The notes under the pieces were generated by a model. That model was not told where the DNA came from. It saw only the letters and a program-made list of their open reading frames with translations, and searched no databases. Source: Planctomycetota bacterium (GTDB taxonomy: Bacteria; Planctomycetota; MHYJ01; JACPRB01). Taken from it: DNA of 64,000 nucleotides. Shown here in pieces: positions 8,919 through 18,236 of the stretch. Made by a program: the position numbers and the translations under genes. The DNA is taken from contig JACQVR010000134.1 of the NCBI GenBank assembly GCA_016209705.1, positions 1-64,000 of the forward strand, given 5' to 3'. Each line of letters opens with the position of its first letter. The first letter of the stretch is position 1.

Positions 8919-9144
8919 CAAGACCAACGCGTCAGGGGGCCATTCGGAGTGCTCCCAGGGTTGCGGCATTTTCCCGGATCACACGATGCGCTGGCATGAC
9001 GAAATCGACTCATTCGACGGGGGCTTCCGGAGACGCGGGCCCGGACGATTCCCAGCGGCGTCCGAGCGAGCAGAGGGTGCCAAGGGTTTCCTCGTCAAGG
9101 TTCATTAGCCGCCCGCATCCGCCGTCGGGCGAGGAGAGCGTGGA

Positions 9145-11112
9145 ATGCTCATGAGTCCGTCGATTCCAGCCACGCTGGATCGGCGCCCCCTACCACCTGA
9201 GAAGAAACGCTGGGCGATCGAAGACAGGGTGGGTCGATGGATTCGGAGGGTCGCTGGAAGCCGTCCGCGTTGGCTGCTGGTGCCGGCCACGCTTGCCGTC
9301 GGCTCCGCGGCGTGGTGCCTGGCGTACTTTCTGCGGTACGAGTTCTCCGTTCCGGCGCCCGCGGCCGCCCACATGGCGTACGCGCTGCCTTTCGTGCTAC
9401 TGGTCCAGTGCATTTCGTTCTACGCGAACGGCGTCTTCCGGATTCTTTGGCCGTACGTGGGAATTCGAGACGCCTTCGTCATTTTCCGGGGCGCCGCGTG
9501 GGCGACGGCGGCGCTCTATGCCGTCGATCTCGTGTTCCTTCCTCCGGGGATCGTGCCGCGGAGCGTCCTCCTCCTCGATGGCATTCTGGTGCATCTCGGC
9601 GTCTCCGGACTGTTCCTGCTCCTCCGCGGTTTCCGGGAATGGCTTGGGCGGAGAGAGTCCGGGCCTGAGTCCGCCGTTCCCGCCGTAATCATCGGCGCCG
9701 GGGATTCGGGCGACACGCTTCTGCGCGAAGTCGAACGCGCCGCCGGTCTCGGTATGCGGGTGGTGGGATTCCTTGACGACGATCAGACCAAGCATGGCTG
9801 CCTCCTGCGCGGTATTCCGGTCCTGGGAGGGGTGAAGGAAATCCAACGAATCGTCCTGGAGTACCGCGTGCGTCACGCGCTGGTGGCCATCCCCAGCGCG
9901 GGGGGCGCGGCGCTTCGTGGGATCGTGGCGCCGCTCATGGAAGCCAACGTCTCCGTCAAGGTCCTGCCCTCTCTGAACCGCCTCTCCACCACGCTGCCCC
10001 TCCTCTCACAGCTCAAAGACGTGGCCATCGAGGAGCTGCTCCGGAGGGATCCCATCCGTGTTGACCAGCAGGGCATCGCCGAGTTCCTGAGGGACAAGTG
10101 CGTGCTCGTGACGGGAGCGGCTGGAAGCATCGGTTCGGAGCTGTGCCGAAGAATTCTTCACTACCACCCCCGGCGACTCGTTGCGTTCGATTTGGCCGAG
10201 ACGCCGCTCCACGAACTCATGCTGGAACTCCGAACCGGCCATGGCGAGCGCGTCACCGTGCCGGAGCTCGGGGACGTGACGGATCCTGTGCGCGTGCGCA
10301 CGGTCTTCGTCGACCACGCTCCGGACGTCGTCTTTCACGCGGCGGCGCTCAAGCACGTCCCGGTCTGCGAAGATCATCCCCGCGAAGCGATCCGAGTCAA
10401 CGTCGGAGGCACGAAGGTCATCGCCGATCAGGCCATGCGGTCGGGAGTCGGCCGCTTCATTTTGATCTCGACGGACAAGGCCGTGAACCCTTCCTGCGTG
10501 ATGGGCGCGACGAAACGCACCGCGGAACTCCTCTTGCAGGCCTTGAACGCACAGAGGAGCCCGACGCGGTTCGTCGCGGTCCGCTTCGGAAACGTTCTGG
10601 GTTCCAACGGAAGCGTCCTGAGGATCTTCAAGGCGCAACTCGCCCGGGGAGGGCCCCTGACGGTGACGCATCCCGACATGTGCAGGTACTTCATGACCAT
10701 TCCGGAAGGCGTGGAACTCGTCCTCCAAGCGGCGATCCTGGGGCACGGAGGAGAAGTGTTCGAGTTGGACATGGGATCGCCGGTACGGATCGTGGACCTG
10801 GCCGAAGACCTTATTCGACTGTCCGGTCGGCGGCCGGGTCGCGACGTGAAGATCGTGTTCACAGGCGTGCGCCCCGGAGAGAAGCTCTTCGAGGAACTCT
10901 ACCTCAATACGGAGACCGTGGTGCCCACCTCCCACCCCAAGGTTTTCTGCCTGAAGGCGGCGGAACGACCGGTGGCGGATGTCGCGTTTCAGTTATGCCT
11001 TGACCGATTGGGTCCGATCAACTCCAAGGATGACCCGGTCCTGTACCGCTTGAAAGGTGATTTTGGACAGATGCTTCAGCCGGCGGGTGTGGAGGGAGTT
11101 TCGGTTCGATGA
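9145..11112 (+). CDS. CapD/WbpM-type UDP-HexNAc 4,6-dehydratase (membrane)
   Basis: A 655-residue polysaccharide-biosynthesis protein of the CapD/WbpM/PglF class, which makes 4-keto-6-deoxy UDP-HexNAc from UDP-GlcNAc. The N-terminal part has about four membrane segments (residues ~45-165). A Rossmann CoA-binding-like domain follows (VIIGAGDSGDTLLREV), then the dehydratase domain with VTGAAGSIGSELCRRIL, FHAAALKHVPVCEDHP, the active-site STDKAVNPSCVMGATKRTAE and RFGNVLGSNGSVL. The ATG at 9145 follows GAGGAGAG. Its stop overlaps the next start (ATGA). It probably supplies the sugar loaded by the phosphoglycosyl transferase two genes downstream. A decayed relative of its 3' half lies at 21857-22006. 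Confidence 0.93.
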   Translation: MLMSPSIPATLDRRPLPPEKKRWAIEDRVGRWIRRVAGSRPRWLLVPATLAVGSAAWCLAYFLRYEFSVPAPAAAHMAYALPFVLLVQCISFYANGVFRILWPYVGIRDAFVIFRGAAWATAALYAVDLVFLPPGIVPRSVLLLDGILVHLGVSGLFLLLRGFREWLGRRESGPESAVPAVIIGAGDSGDTLLREVERAAGLGMRVVGFLDDDQTKHGCLLRGIPVLGGVKEIQRIVLEYRVRHALVAIPSAGGAALRGIVAPLMEANVSVKVLPSLNRLSTTLPLLSQLKDVAIEELLRRDPIRVDQQGIAEFLRDKCVLVTGAAGSIGSELCRRILHYHPRRLVAFDLAETPLHELMLELRTGHGERVTVPELGDVTDPVRVRTVFVDHAPDVVFHAAALKHVPVCEDHPREAIRVNVGGTKVIADQAMRSGVGRFILISTDKAVNPSCVMGATKRTAELLLQALNAQRSPTRFVAVRFGNVLGSNGSVLRIFKAQLARGGPLTVTHPDMCRYFMTIPEGVELVLQAAILGHGGEVFELDMGSPVRIVDLAEDLIRLSGRRPGRDVKIVFTGVRPGEKLFEELYLNTETVVPTSHPKVFCLKAAERPVADVAFQLCLDRLGPINSKDDPVLYRLKGDFGQMLQPAGVEGVSVR

Positions 11113-12563
11113 GCGAAATCGGCACACGTCCTGTTTTGAAGCGCCGTTCGGCCGCGCCGGCGGAGCACGGGCGCCGTGATGGCATGGGAGTTGGGGCACC
11201 CGCGGGCGGCGGGGGCACGGACGCTCAGGGAGGGAGCATGACGCTGCTTTTCGCGCGAAGGTCGGGACCCGCGGCGGCGGCTTTTGGCGAGAAGCTCGCA
11301 GCGGGGAGGGATTCTTTCCCTGGGCCGCGGGCGGTGGAATCGTCTCTCGACACGCGGACGAACCGCGCGTTCGCGCTGGCGATCGGCCTGCTCCTGGTGG
11401 TCCTGACTCTGACGACGCAATATATCGGAACTCCGATCGACCTTCTCTCCAGGATCGTTCCGGTGGATTTGGTCTGCGTGGCGTTCCTTGCCGTCCTGCT
11501 CCTAAGGCATCGAATGGCGGCGCCCTCGTGGCCGGGGATTCTTTATGCCGCCGCCGTGGTGCTCGCGCTGATTCCCGCGTTCACGGTCACGCCGGGCCCG
11601 GCCAGCGAGGTCTGGCTCCAGTTCGCCGGCGTCCTGATGGCCTTCGGATTCTACCTGGCCGGCCTCAACCTGGGAGCCTGTCCCACGCTGCTGCGCTGGC
11701 TCCTTGCGGGAACCTGCGCCGCGGTCCTGATGGAAACGGTCGTCGTGGTCCACGACTCCTTCTCGGCGTCCATGTGGTTTCCCGACCCGATGGAAGGTCG
11801 GGTGCGCGGAACGTTCAAGACGAATGGACAGTTGGGAACGTTCGGCTTCTGCGCGGGGGGGCTCCTCGTCACTTTCGGAACGACGGTGGGCGGGCCGCGG
11901 CTGGGGGCGATCTGCACGGCGACCGCCGCCCTCGCCGCGTCGTTCATCTTCTTCTCATCCAGGCGGACCGGTATGTTCTGCGTGTTCTTGTGGGGCGCCT
12001 TATTCGCCATCCTGGCTTGGCGCTTCGCCAAACGACCGTTCTACAAGCTCTTCCTCGGCGGCTTCCTCTCGCTCCTGCTCCTTGTGGGGATCTTCTGGCC
12101 GCGGATCGAAGCATCGTTTGTCGGCCGCCGGGTGAGCGATGCCTTGTCCAGCCTGGGGAGTCGCGAGGGGTTCATCCTGGATCAGCTCCACGATTGTCTG
12201 CGGACCGCAGACCAGTGGTTTCCCTTCGGATTCGGGATCGGCAGGGGCTACCGGGTGGATCCCCGGGATGGATATGAAGTTCACAACGGCTGGCTGGCCG
12301 TGCTGGTCGAGCTCGGCGTTCTGGGCTTGGTTGGCTACGCCGCCATCGTGGCGCAACCGCTGCTCCGCAGGCGCTGGCACACCCGGAGCCCGGACCATGC
12401 GCTCCTGGGCGTGCTTCTCACGACCTTTCTGCTCACCAGTTGTGTGTTCATGTTTCACAACACGCTGTATCGCGACCGGACATTCCTTCTGTTCCTGGGA
12501 GTCGCGACGGCGATCAGTCAACGGGAGAGCGATCCATGGAGTGCGCCAAGCCTTTTCGCGTAA
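11109..12563 (+). CDS. O-antigen ligase/polymerase-like membrane protein (copy 1)
   Basis: A 484-residue polytopic membrane protein. After a ~75-residue Gly/Ala/Arg-rich cytoplasmic N-terminus come about ten or more hydrophobic segments. Conserved blocks are DGYEVHNGWLAVLVELGVLGLVGY (split across a periplasmic loop and helix), GRVRGTFKTNGQLGTFGF and SSRRTGM, the pattern of the Wzy_C/O-antigen ligase superfamily. Such proteins polymerise or ligate undecaprenyl-linked glycans in the periplasm. It overlaps the preceding and following genes, so it belongs to the capD operon. A closely related second copy is at 23499-24848, with many identical blocks, implying a duplication within this locus. Confidence 0.85.
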   Translation: MSEIGTRPVLKRRSAAPAEHGRRDGMGVGAPAGGGGTDAQGGSMTLLFARRSGPAAAAFGEKLAAGRDSFPGPRAVESSLDTRTNRAFALAIGLLLVVLTLTTQYIGTPIDLLSRIVPVDLVCVAFLAVLLLRHRMAAPSWPGILYAAAVVLALIPAFTVTPGPASEVWLQFAGVLMAFGFYLAGLNLGACPTLLRWLLAGTCAAVLMETVVVVHDSFSASMWFPDPMEGRVRGTFKTNGQLGTFGFCAGGLLVTFGTTVGGPRLGAICTATAALAASFIFFSSRRTGMFCVFLWGALFAILAWRFAKRPFYKLFLGGFLSLLLLVGIFWPRIEASFVGRRVSDALSSLGSREGFILDQLHDCLRTADQWFPFGFGIGRGYRVDPRDGYEVHNGWLAVLVELGVLGLVGYAAIVAQPLLRRRWHTRSPDHALLGVLLTTFLLTSCVFMFHNTLYRDRTFLLFLGVATAISQRESDPWSAPSLFA

Positions 12564-14518
12564 GCGACCGGATCGGGTTCGTCCGCGACGCCCGGGACGC
12601 TTACGTCACGACGGCGTCCTGCGGGGTCGTGACCCTGGTGCACGTGACGACGGTGCCCGGGACTCTGGGGTTCTTGCGGGGCCAACTCTCCTACCTGGCG
12701 ACGCGAGGGTTTGCGGTGTGGGTCGTCTCGTCGCCCGGGTCCTCGCTCGAGGCTTTCGCGAAGGCGGAAGGAGTGCGCGCGAGAGGCGTGGAAATGACGC
12801 GCCAGATCAGTCCTCTGGCGGACCTCGTCGCGCTGGCGCGGCTCTGGCGATTCTTCCGAGAGGTCCGGCCCGCCGTCGTCCACGGGCACACGCCCAAGGC
12901 CGGGCTCTTTGCGATGCTCGCCGCGTTCCTCGCGGGCGTCCCCGTTCGCATCTACACGCTGCACGGCCTGCCGCTGGAAACGGCCACGGGTTGGAAGAAG
13001 CTCCTGCTGCGCGCAACGGAACGCGTGAGCTGTCTGCTTTCCCATCGGGTCCAGTCCGTCAGTGCCTCGCTCAACCGGAAGGCGCTGGCGGAGAGGTTGT
13101 GCCGTCCAGGAAAACTTCGGCTGCTCGAGAACGGGACGATCAACGGCGTGGATGCAACCCACCGGTTCGCGCCGGGTCCGGCGGCCGCCCAGGCGGCGCG
13201 GGAGATACGTCGCCGCTTCGGCATACCCCTGGAGGCGCTGGTCATCGGATTCGTGGGCCGCATCGTGCGGGACAAAGGGATCGGCGACCTCGTGCGCGCG
13301 TGGAACCTCCTGCGGGACGAGTTTGAGGGGGTTCACCTTCTGATGACAGGGACGCTCGAACCTCAGGATCCGATCCCGCCAGACGCGGATCGCGTCTTGC
13401 GATCGGATCCGAGAATCCACTTGGCCGGCCACATGAAGTCCATGCCGGGCGTGTACGCCGCGATGGACGTCGTGGTGCTGCCGACGTATCGCGAGGGCTT
13501 TCCTCAGGTGGCGCTGGAAGCAGCCGCCATGGAGCGGCCCATCGTAGCTTCGCGCGTCACCGGCTGCGTGGACGCCGTCGTGGACGGAACGACGGGGGTG
13601 CTGGTTCCGCCGGGAGCCCCGGCGGCGCTGGCGGGCGCGCTGCGCCTCTATCTGCGCGATGCCGACACGCGGCAACGGCACGGGCGGGCGGCGCGAATCC
13701 GGGCGCTTCGGTCGTTCCGGCCGGAAGCGCTCTGGCGCGCCATGGAGCGGGAGTATAGGCATCAGCTCCGGCTTCGGTTGACGCCGGAAGGCGCGGACTC
13801 GAGGGCGCGAGAGGTTTCGCTCCATCCTCCATCACATCCGCGATCCCTTCCAAGGGCATTCAAAAGGATCTTGGACGTTGCGGGGGCGATCATCGGGCTC
13901 GTGGCCGCGTTGCCGATCCTCTGCGTGATCGCCTTGGGGATCTGGGTTACGCTGGGCCGGCCGATCCTGTTTCGCCAGGTGCGCGCGGGATGGAAAGGAA
14001 GGCCCTTCACGTTGCTGAAGTTTCGCACCATGCGGCCGGGATCTGAACGGAGCAATCAACGGGTGACGAAGTTGGGGAGGTTCCTCCGACGGACGAGCCT
14101 CGACGAACTCCCCCAATTCTGGAACGTGTTGCAGGGCGACATGAGCCTCGTGGGCCCCCGGCCCCTCCTGATGGAATACGTGGGGCGGTACACCCGCCGG
14201 CAAGCGAGGCGCCTCGACATGTGGCCCGGGATGACCGGGTGGTGCCAAGTCAATGGACGCAACAGCCTGACTTGGAACCAGAAGTTCGAGCTCGATGAGT
14301 GGTACGTGGAAAATTGGTCTCTGGGGTTCGACTTCCGAATCCTGCTTCGGACACTGGCGAGAGTCGTCGGGGGAGGGGGAGTCGAGGGGCCGGGAAACGC
14401 GTGCTGGACGGATGAACCCGACTGCGAGCGCGAGCACCATGAAATGAAAACGGTGGATTCACAGGTAGATTTGCATGAGAGAATCTCTTTTGGCCAACAG
14501 GCGGCTTCCGATCCTTGA
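12536..14518 (+). CDS. GT4 glycosyltransferase fused to polyprenyl phosphoglycosyl transferase
   Basis: A 660-residue bifunctional protein. Residues ~30-410 are a GT-B, GT4-type glycosyltransferase: GHTPKAGLFAMLAA, FVGRIVRDKGIGDLV and the E-x7-E signature in EGFPQVALEA. Residues ~440-640 are a WbaP/PglC-like phosphoglycosyl transferase: a hydrophobic re-entrant segment (ILDVAGAIIGLVAALPI), KFRTMRPGSERS and SLDELPQFWNVLQGDMSLV with the catalytic Asp-Glu pair near residue 522. Together they could load the first sugar-phosphate on undecaprenyl phosphate and add the second sugar. ATG 12536 follows GGGAGAG and overlaps the polymerase gene by 28 bp; no stop separates the two domains. Such enzymes are usually separate genes. 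Confidence 0.9.
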   Translation: MECAKPFRVSDRIGFVRDARDAYVTTASCGVVTLVHVTTVPGTLGFLRGQLSYLATRGFAVWVVSSPGSSLEAFAKAEGVRARGVEMTRQISPLADLVALARLWRFFREVRPAVVHGHTPKAGLFAMLAAFLAGVPVRIYTLHGLPLETATGWKKLLLRATERVSCLLSHRVQSVSASLNRKALAERLCRPGKLRLLENGTINGVDATHRFAPGPAAAQAAREIRRRFGIPLEALVIGFVGRIVRDKGIGDLVRAWNLLRDEFEGVHLLMTGTLEPQDPIPPDADRVLRSDPRIHLAGHMKSMPGVYAAMDVVVLPTYREGFPQVALEAAAMERPIVASRVTGCVDAVVDGTTGVLVPPGAPAALAGALRLYLRDADTRQRHGRAARIRALRSFRPEALWRAMEREYRHQLRLRLTPEGADSRAREVSLHPPSHPRSLPRAFKRILDVAGAIIGLVAALPILCVIALGIWVTLGRPILFRQVRAGWKGRPFTLLKFRTMRPGSERSNQRVTKLGRFLRRTSLDELPQFWNVLQGDMSLVGPRPLLMEYVGRYTRRQARRLDMWPGMTGWCQVNGRNSLTWNQKFELDEWYVENWSLGFDFRILLRTLARVVGGGGVEGPGNACWTDEPDCEREHHEMKTVDSQVDLHERISFGQQAASDP

Positions 14519-15623
14519 AGCGTCCGGTGAAGAAGAAGTTCGCATCACCTTCCTGGATGCCTCGAGGTCCGAAGATGTGCGGGCGTGGCTGGATCTATGG
14601 ACCGGCTGGCCCCAACGCGAGGTGACGGCGCATCCCTCTTACGTGCGTCTCTTCGCCCGTCCGGGAGACCGCGTCGTGTGCGCCGCCGCGCGGACGTTGC
14701 GCGGGGGCATCCTCTATCCCGTCATCGTACGGCCGATGGCCTCGGAGCCGTGGGCGCCCCCGGACGCCCGGGGCTGCGATCTGACCACCGCCTACGGATA
14801 CGGGGGACCGTACGCGTGGAACGTCGGCGACCGCGAGACGTGCAGTTTCTGGGCGCAGTTTGACGCGTGGGCACGGGCTTCGGGGGCGGTGACGTCGTTC
14901 GCGAGGCTGTCGCTCTTTCCGGAGCAGTTGCTTCCCTTCTGCGGTGACGTCCGATACCGAGCTCCGAATGTCGTCCGCGACCTCACCCTATCGGAGGACG
15001 AGTTGTGGCGTGACTACGAGGGCAAGGTGCGGCGGAACGTGATACGTGCCCAGCGCGCGGGCGTGACCGTCTTGTTCGACGCGCAGGGAGTCCGGCTGGA
15101 CGCATTCCTCGCCGTCTACGAATCGACCATGGATCGGCGGGAGGCGCTCAGCCAATACTATTTTCCGCGCCGTTTCTTCGAGTCCATCATCACCGACTTG
15201 GCGGGGCAGTTCGTGTTCCTTCACGCGGTCGCCGGTTCTCAAGTCATTGCCTCGGATCTCTTGCTGCTGTCCCAGGAGCATGGGTATTTCTTCCTCGGGG
15301 GAGGGTCGGCGGAGTCGTTCTCCCTGAGACCGAACGACCTCCTCAAGCACGAGGCCTTCCTCTACTGCCGCGCGCGGGGGATCAAGCGGTTCGTCCTCGG
15401 GGGAGGATACCGTCCGGAAGACGGGGTTCTCCGCTTCAAACGCTCGTTCGCCCCGCGGGGGGAATGCCCCTTCTTGGTGGGCGTGAGGACGTACGATGCC
15501 GAGGCGACGGCCGATCTCGTGACGCGGAGGCGGGAATGGGAGCGCGGCCAAGGACGAGCGTGGGATCCCGTGGAAGAGTTCTTCCCACCGTACCGGAGCG
15601 AATCGCGAGGAGGGTCCCTATGA
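14475..15623 (+). CDS. FemAB-like GNAT-fold acyl/aminoacyltransferase (copy 2)
   Basis: A 382-residue relative of the protein at 436-1587. Matching landmarks are YEGKVRRNVIRAQRAGVTV, SQYYFPRRFFESI and LGGGYRPEDGVLRFKRSF. The family transfers acyl or aminoacyl groups to cell-wall or glycan acceptors. The start overlaps the upstream fusion gene by 44 bp and an AGGTAGA site precedes it; later starts would cut into the conserved fold. Its stop overlaps the aminotransferase start (ATGA), so the order dehydratase, polymerase, transferase, FemAB, aminotransferase is one translationally coupled operon. It may modify an amino sugar made by that aminotransferase (inference). Confidence 0.85.
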   Translation: MRESLLANRRLPILEASGEEEVRITFLDASRSEDVRAWLDLWTGWPQREVTAHPSYVRLFARPGDRVVCAAARTLRGGILYPVIVRPMASEPWAPPDARGCDLTTAYGYGGPYAWNVGDRETCSFWAQFDAWARASGAVTSFARLSLFPEQLLPFCGDVRYRAPNVVRDLTLSEDELWRDYEGKVRRNVIRAQRAGVTVLFDAQGVRLDAFLAVYESTMDRREALSQYYFPRRFFESIITDLAGQFVFLHAVAGSQVIASDLLLLSQEHGYFFLGGGSAESFSLRPNDLLKHEAFLYCRARGIKRFVLGGGYRPEDGVLRFKRSFAPRGECPFLVGVRTYDAEATADLVTRRREWERGQGRAWDPVEEFFPPYRSESRGGSL

Positions 15624-16801
15624 CGCGCCTGTACCTTTCGCCGCCGCACCTGGGGGACTGCGAGGCGGCCTTCGTCCAAGAGGCGTTCGCGTCGAACTGG
15701 ATCGCACCGCTGGGGCCTCAGATCGACGCGTTCGAGCGCGAGTTCTGCGCCCGGGTGGGGGCGCTGCACGCGGCGGCGGTCTCCAGCGGGACGGCGGCCC
15801 TGCATCTGGCCGTGCGGCTGGTGGGAGTCGGTCCCGGAGACGAGGTCCTATGCTCCACGCTCACGTTCGTGGCCAGCGCGGCGCCGATCGTCTACCAGGG
15901 CGCGTCTCCAGTGTTCGTGGACTCCGAGCCGACGAGCTGGAACATGGACCCGTCCCTTCTGGCAGAGGAGCTCGACCGGTGCGCCCGGCGGGGACGTTTG
16001 CCTCGGGCGGTGATCCTCGTCCATCTCTACGGGCAGAGCGCGGACATCGATCCGATCCGCGCGGCGTGCGACCGTCATGGAGTGGCGCTCATCGAGGACG
16101 CCGCCGAGGCGCTGGGCGCCACGTACCACGGGCTGTCGCCGGGCACCTTCGGCCGGATAGGAATCTTCTCCTTCAACGGCAACAAGATCATCACGACTTC
16201 GGGAGGCGGAATGCTGGTGTCGAACGATGTCGCCCTGATCCGGGAGGCGAAGGCCCTGGCCACTCAGGCTCGCGATCCTGCGCCCCACTATGAACACTCG
16301 CGACTCGGTTACAACTATCGAATGAGCAACGTCTTGGCGGCCGTCGGACGCGGGCAGCTCCTCGTCTTGGAGGAGCGGGTGCGGCGCCGCCGGTGGAACT
16401 TCGAGTTTTATCGCCGGACGCTGGAGGGCGTTCCCGGCCTCAGGTTTATGCCGGAAGCGCCGTACGGTCAGTCGAGCCGGTGGCTCACAATTATCCTGAT
16501 CGACCCTGAAGAGTTCGGCGCGACGGCGGAGGACGTTCGGTGCGCGCTTGAAGACCGGGACATCGAATCACGACCGGTGTGGAAGCCCATGCACCTTCAG
16601 CCGGTGTTCCGTTCCGCCCGGCGCGTCGGAGGATCCGTCGCGGAGGATCTGTTCCGCCGGGGCCTTTGCCTGCCGAGCGGTTCGCAAATGACGGATTGCG
16701 ATCTGACTCGCGTGGTCGAGACAATCTTGGGGTGCGCCCGAAGCGCGGGCCATTTTGTCCGGTCCCGAGGGAGCGGGCCGCCGGCGAAGGCCCTGCCTTA
16801 A
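15620..16801 (+). CDS. DegT/DnrJ/EryC1-family sugar aminotransferase
   Basis: A 393-residue PLP-dependent aminotransferase that converts a keto nucleotide sugar to the amino sugar using glutamate. Visible features are LSPPHLGDCE at the N-terminus (typical of PglE/PseC-like enzymes), SSGTAALHLAVRLVGVGPGDEV, LIEDAAEALGATYHG and FSFNGNKIITTSGGG with the PLP lysine at residue 189. It would act on the 4-keto sugar produced by the CapD/WbpM enzyme at the start of the operon. The ATG (15620) overlaps the FemAB stop; an upstream in-frame extension lies entirely within that neighbour and is not used. Last gene of the operon, convergent with ATP-grasp 2. Confidence 0.93.
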   Translation: MTRLYLSPPHLGDCEAAFVQEAFASNWIAPLGPQIDAFEREFCARVGALHAAAVSSGTAALHLAVRLVGVGPGDEVLCSTLTFVASAAPIVYQGASPVFVDSEPTSWNMDPSLLAEELDRCARRGRLPRAVILVHLYGQSADIDPIRAACDRHGVALIEDAAEALGATYHGLSPGTFGRIGIFSFNGNKIITTSGGGMLVSNDVALIREAKALATQARDPAPHYEHSRLGYNYRMSNVLAAVGRGQLLVLEERVRRRRWNFEFYRRTLEGVPGLRFMPEAPYGQSSRWLTIILIDPEEFGATAEDVRCALEDRDIESRPVWKPMHLQPVFRSARRVGGSVAEDLFRRGLCLPSGSQMTDCDLTRVVETILGCARSAGHFVRSRGSGPPAKALP

Positions 16802-16887
16802 ATCACCGCTGAAGCCTTGTGCACGTCCACGTATCCGGACCGAGGCCGCATCGGCTGGCCGTTCACATCAGACGCAGGGCGGGGCGT

Positions 16888-17961
16888 TCATAGCCTTTGA
16901 CCCGCCTCTTGAACGATGCCGGTGCGCCGCGCGTTCTCGATCCGGTCGTTGTCAACGACGATTTCCTTCCAGTAGCGGAAGACAGAAATGAGCCGGATCT
17001 CGTAAGCGGGCGGAACCCCGTGTTCCAGATAGTCCAGCGTCATCAGCGGCTCGTTGAAGCCCGCGAGGGCACGGATGCATGTGCCGCCGGAACACCGGGG
17101 ATTGATCTCGAAAATGTAGGGCGTTCCCTGCCGCAGACGGAGTTGGAAGTTACAGGGGCCGAAGGGCCTCAGGATCTCCGCCACGCGGCGGATGTGGGAC
17201 TCGATGATCGGCTCGCGGATGATGAAGGCCTTGTGGGTGTCGCCATCCCTCAGTGTTCTCTTCATCACCATCACGCCGAAACAGTGCCCGTCGAAGTTCA
17301 CGCTCCCGCACGAATACTCATCACCTTCGAGGTACTCCTGCGCCACATAGTTGGTGCGGTCGATGTTCGCCAACCGATAGCCGAGCTCCTCTTGGGTGGT
17401 GACGACGAAGACGCCTTGGGAGCGGGCCCCTCCCTTGCGAGGTTTGAGCACGACGGGGAGACCGAGCTTCCCTGGCTCTCCTTCCGCCAGATCCACGGTG
17501 CGCGGAGCCGGAAAGCCGTGAGACTCAAGGAATCGAGCCGTCTCGAGCTTGTCGTCTGCCAGATCCGTCACCTCGGCGGAGCTGACAATCAGGACGACGC
17601 CCGCCTCGCGGAAACGCGCCGCCGCCCGCGCCAAGACGGGTAACTCCATGTCAAGGCCGGGGAAGACGTAGCGGACGTTTTCCGCGATGCAGATTTCGAG
17701 GAGCCGATCAAGATACCGGGGGTCTTCTACCTTGGGAAGAAGGCATCCTCGCGCCGAAGCGTAAAGCCCAGCGGCCAGCTCGCACGCGTCCGCGCCCATC
17801 GCGCGATAGGGCGTTCCCGCCAGGCTCTTGAGAATGCCCTGGCCGACGATGCCGCCGGCGCCGGTGAGAAGAACGGTGGCCGTCCGCGTCCTTGGCGCCG
17901 CCGCCAGCCGGGTATTCGCTCGGGTGGAGGCCATCGCGTCATTCGAAGGGAGCCTGCTCAT
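16888..17961 (-). CDS. ATP-grasp ligase, carbamoyl-phosphate-synthase-like (copy 2)
   Basis: A 357-residue ATP-grasp protein. The Rossmann-like N-terminal part reads VLLTGAGGIVGQGILKSLAG; the grasp domain has LGLPVVLKPRKGGARSQGVFVV (ATP lysine, glycine-rich loop) and YIFEINPRCSGGTCIRALAGF (metal-binding Glu/Asn). It belongs to the same broad group as the 2914-3918 protein. Start 17961 follows AAGGTGAGGA; an earlier in-frame start has no such site. It is a single leftward gene, convergent with the aminotransferase operon, and has an ECF-type motif upstream (18031-18057). Its product is unknown; joining an amino acid to a uronic acid or amino sugar is a guess from context. Confidence 0.85.
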   Translation of the reverse strand: MSRLPSNDAMASTRANTRLAAAPRTRTATVLLTGAGGIVGQGILKSLAGTPYRAMGADACELAAGLYASARGCLLPKVEDPRYLDRLLEICIAENVRYVFPGLDMELPVLARAAARFREAGVVLIVSSAEVTDLADDKLETARFLESHGFPAPRTVDLAEGEPGKLGLPVVLKPRKGGARSQGVFVVTTQEELGYRLANIDRTNYVAQEYLEGDEYSCGSVNFDGHCFGVMVMKRTLRDGDTHKAFIIREPIIESHIRRVAEILRPFGPCNFQLRLRQGTPYIFEINPRCSGGTCIRALAGFNEPLMTLDYLEHGVPPAYEIRLISVFRYWKEIVVDNDRIENARRTGIVQEAGQRL

Positions 17962-18030
17962 TCTGTCCTCACCTTTCTGCCGAGGCGTGCCCGCGAGAGG
18001 GGGCCCCGAGGTCTCGTTCTCCAAATCTAT

Positions 18031-18057
18031 GTTCGACGATCCATCCAGGTCGTTACG
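18031..18057 (-). promoter_or_regulatory. ECF-type promoter candidate, ATP-grasp 2
   Basis: Minus strand: CGTAACG (18057-18051), 15 bases, CGAACATAG (from 18035). The same CGAACATAG -10 block occurs in the copy at 40894-40920. About 70 bp upstream of the gene start. Confidence 0.45.
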
Positions 18058-18089
18058 CGAGTTGAGCGGTCGCCGGATCGCGCCGGTTT

Positions 18090-18202
18090 CCCGCTTCCGC
18101 GTACTCCGCGGTGCGGGGCTCCCTCAGGGCCATGTCCTGTAACCGCGTTCCGGATACGTCGTACACAACCGGGAGCCGGGTTAGGCGACTATCCCGGCTT
18201 GA
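18090..18202 (+). repeat. Imperfect direct repeat, copy A (non-coding, holds promoter)
   Basis: About 113 bp that align with 19427-19537 with roughly four bases in five identical. Shared blocks include cccgcttcc, ggctccct, ccatgt, accgcgttccgg, cgtcgtacacaa and ggcgactatccc. In this copy a TAA falls soon after and the segment contains the ECF-type promoter at 18138-18164. Copy B lies inside the coding frame that begins at 18237. Confidence 0.8.
18138..18164 (+). promoter_or_regulatory. ECF-type promoter candidate, actin/Wzc gene
   Basis: TGTAACC (18138-18144), 15 bases, CGTACACAA (from 18160): a consensus match. The downstream gene begins at 18237. Confidence 0.6.
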
Positions 18203-18236
18203 AGAGGAGGTTTAAAATAAAGGGGCGCTGGGTCGC

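Larger units (their letters stand above)
8642..9144. other. Divergent control region glmS / capD, 503 bp
   Basis: Contains one ECF-type promoter candidate on each strand (8792-8818 leftward, 8890-8918 rightward) about 70 bp apart, plus a short GGCGTC/GACGCC hairpin at 8696-8712 in the glmS leader. I looked for a glmS ribozyme core and could not identify one. No gene is supported here. Confidence 0.65.

Noticed and set aside
8642-9144. A glmS ribozyme in the glmS leader
   Set aside because: No recognisable ribozyme core or conserved cleavage region was found; only one short hairpin is present.
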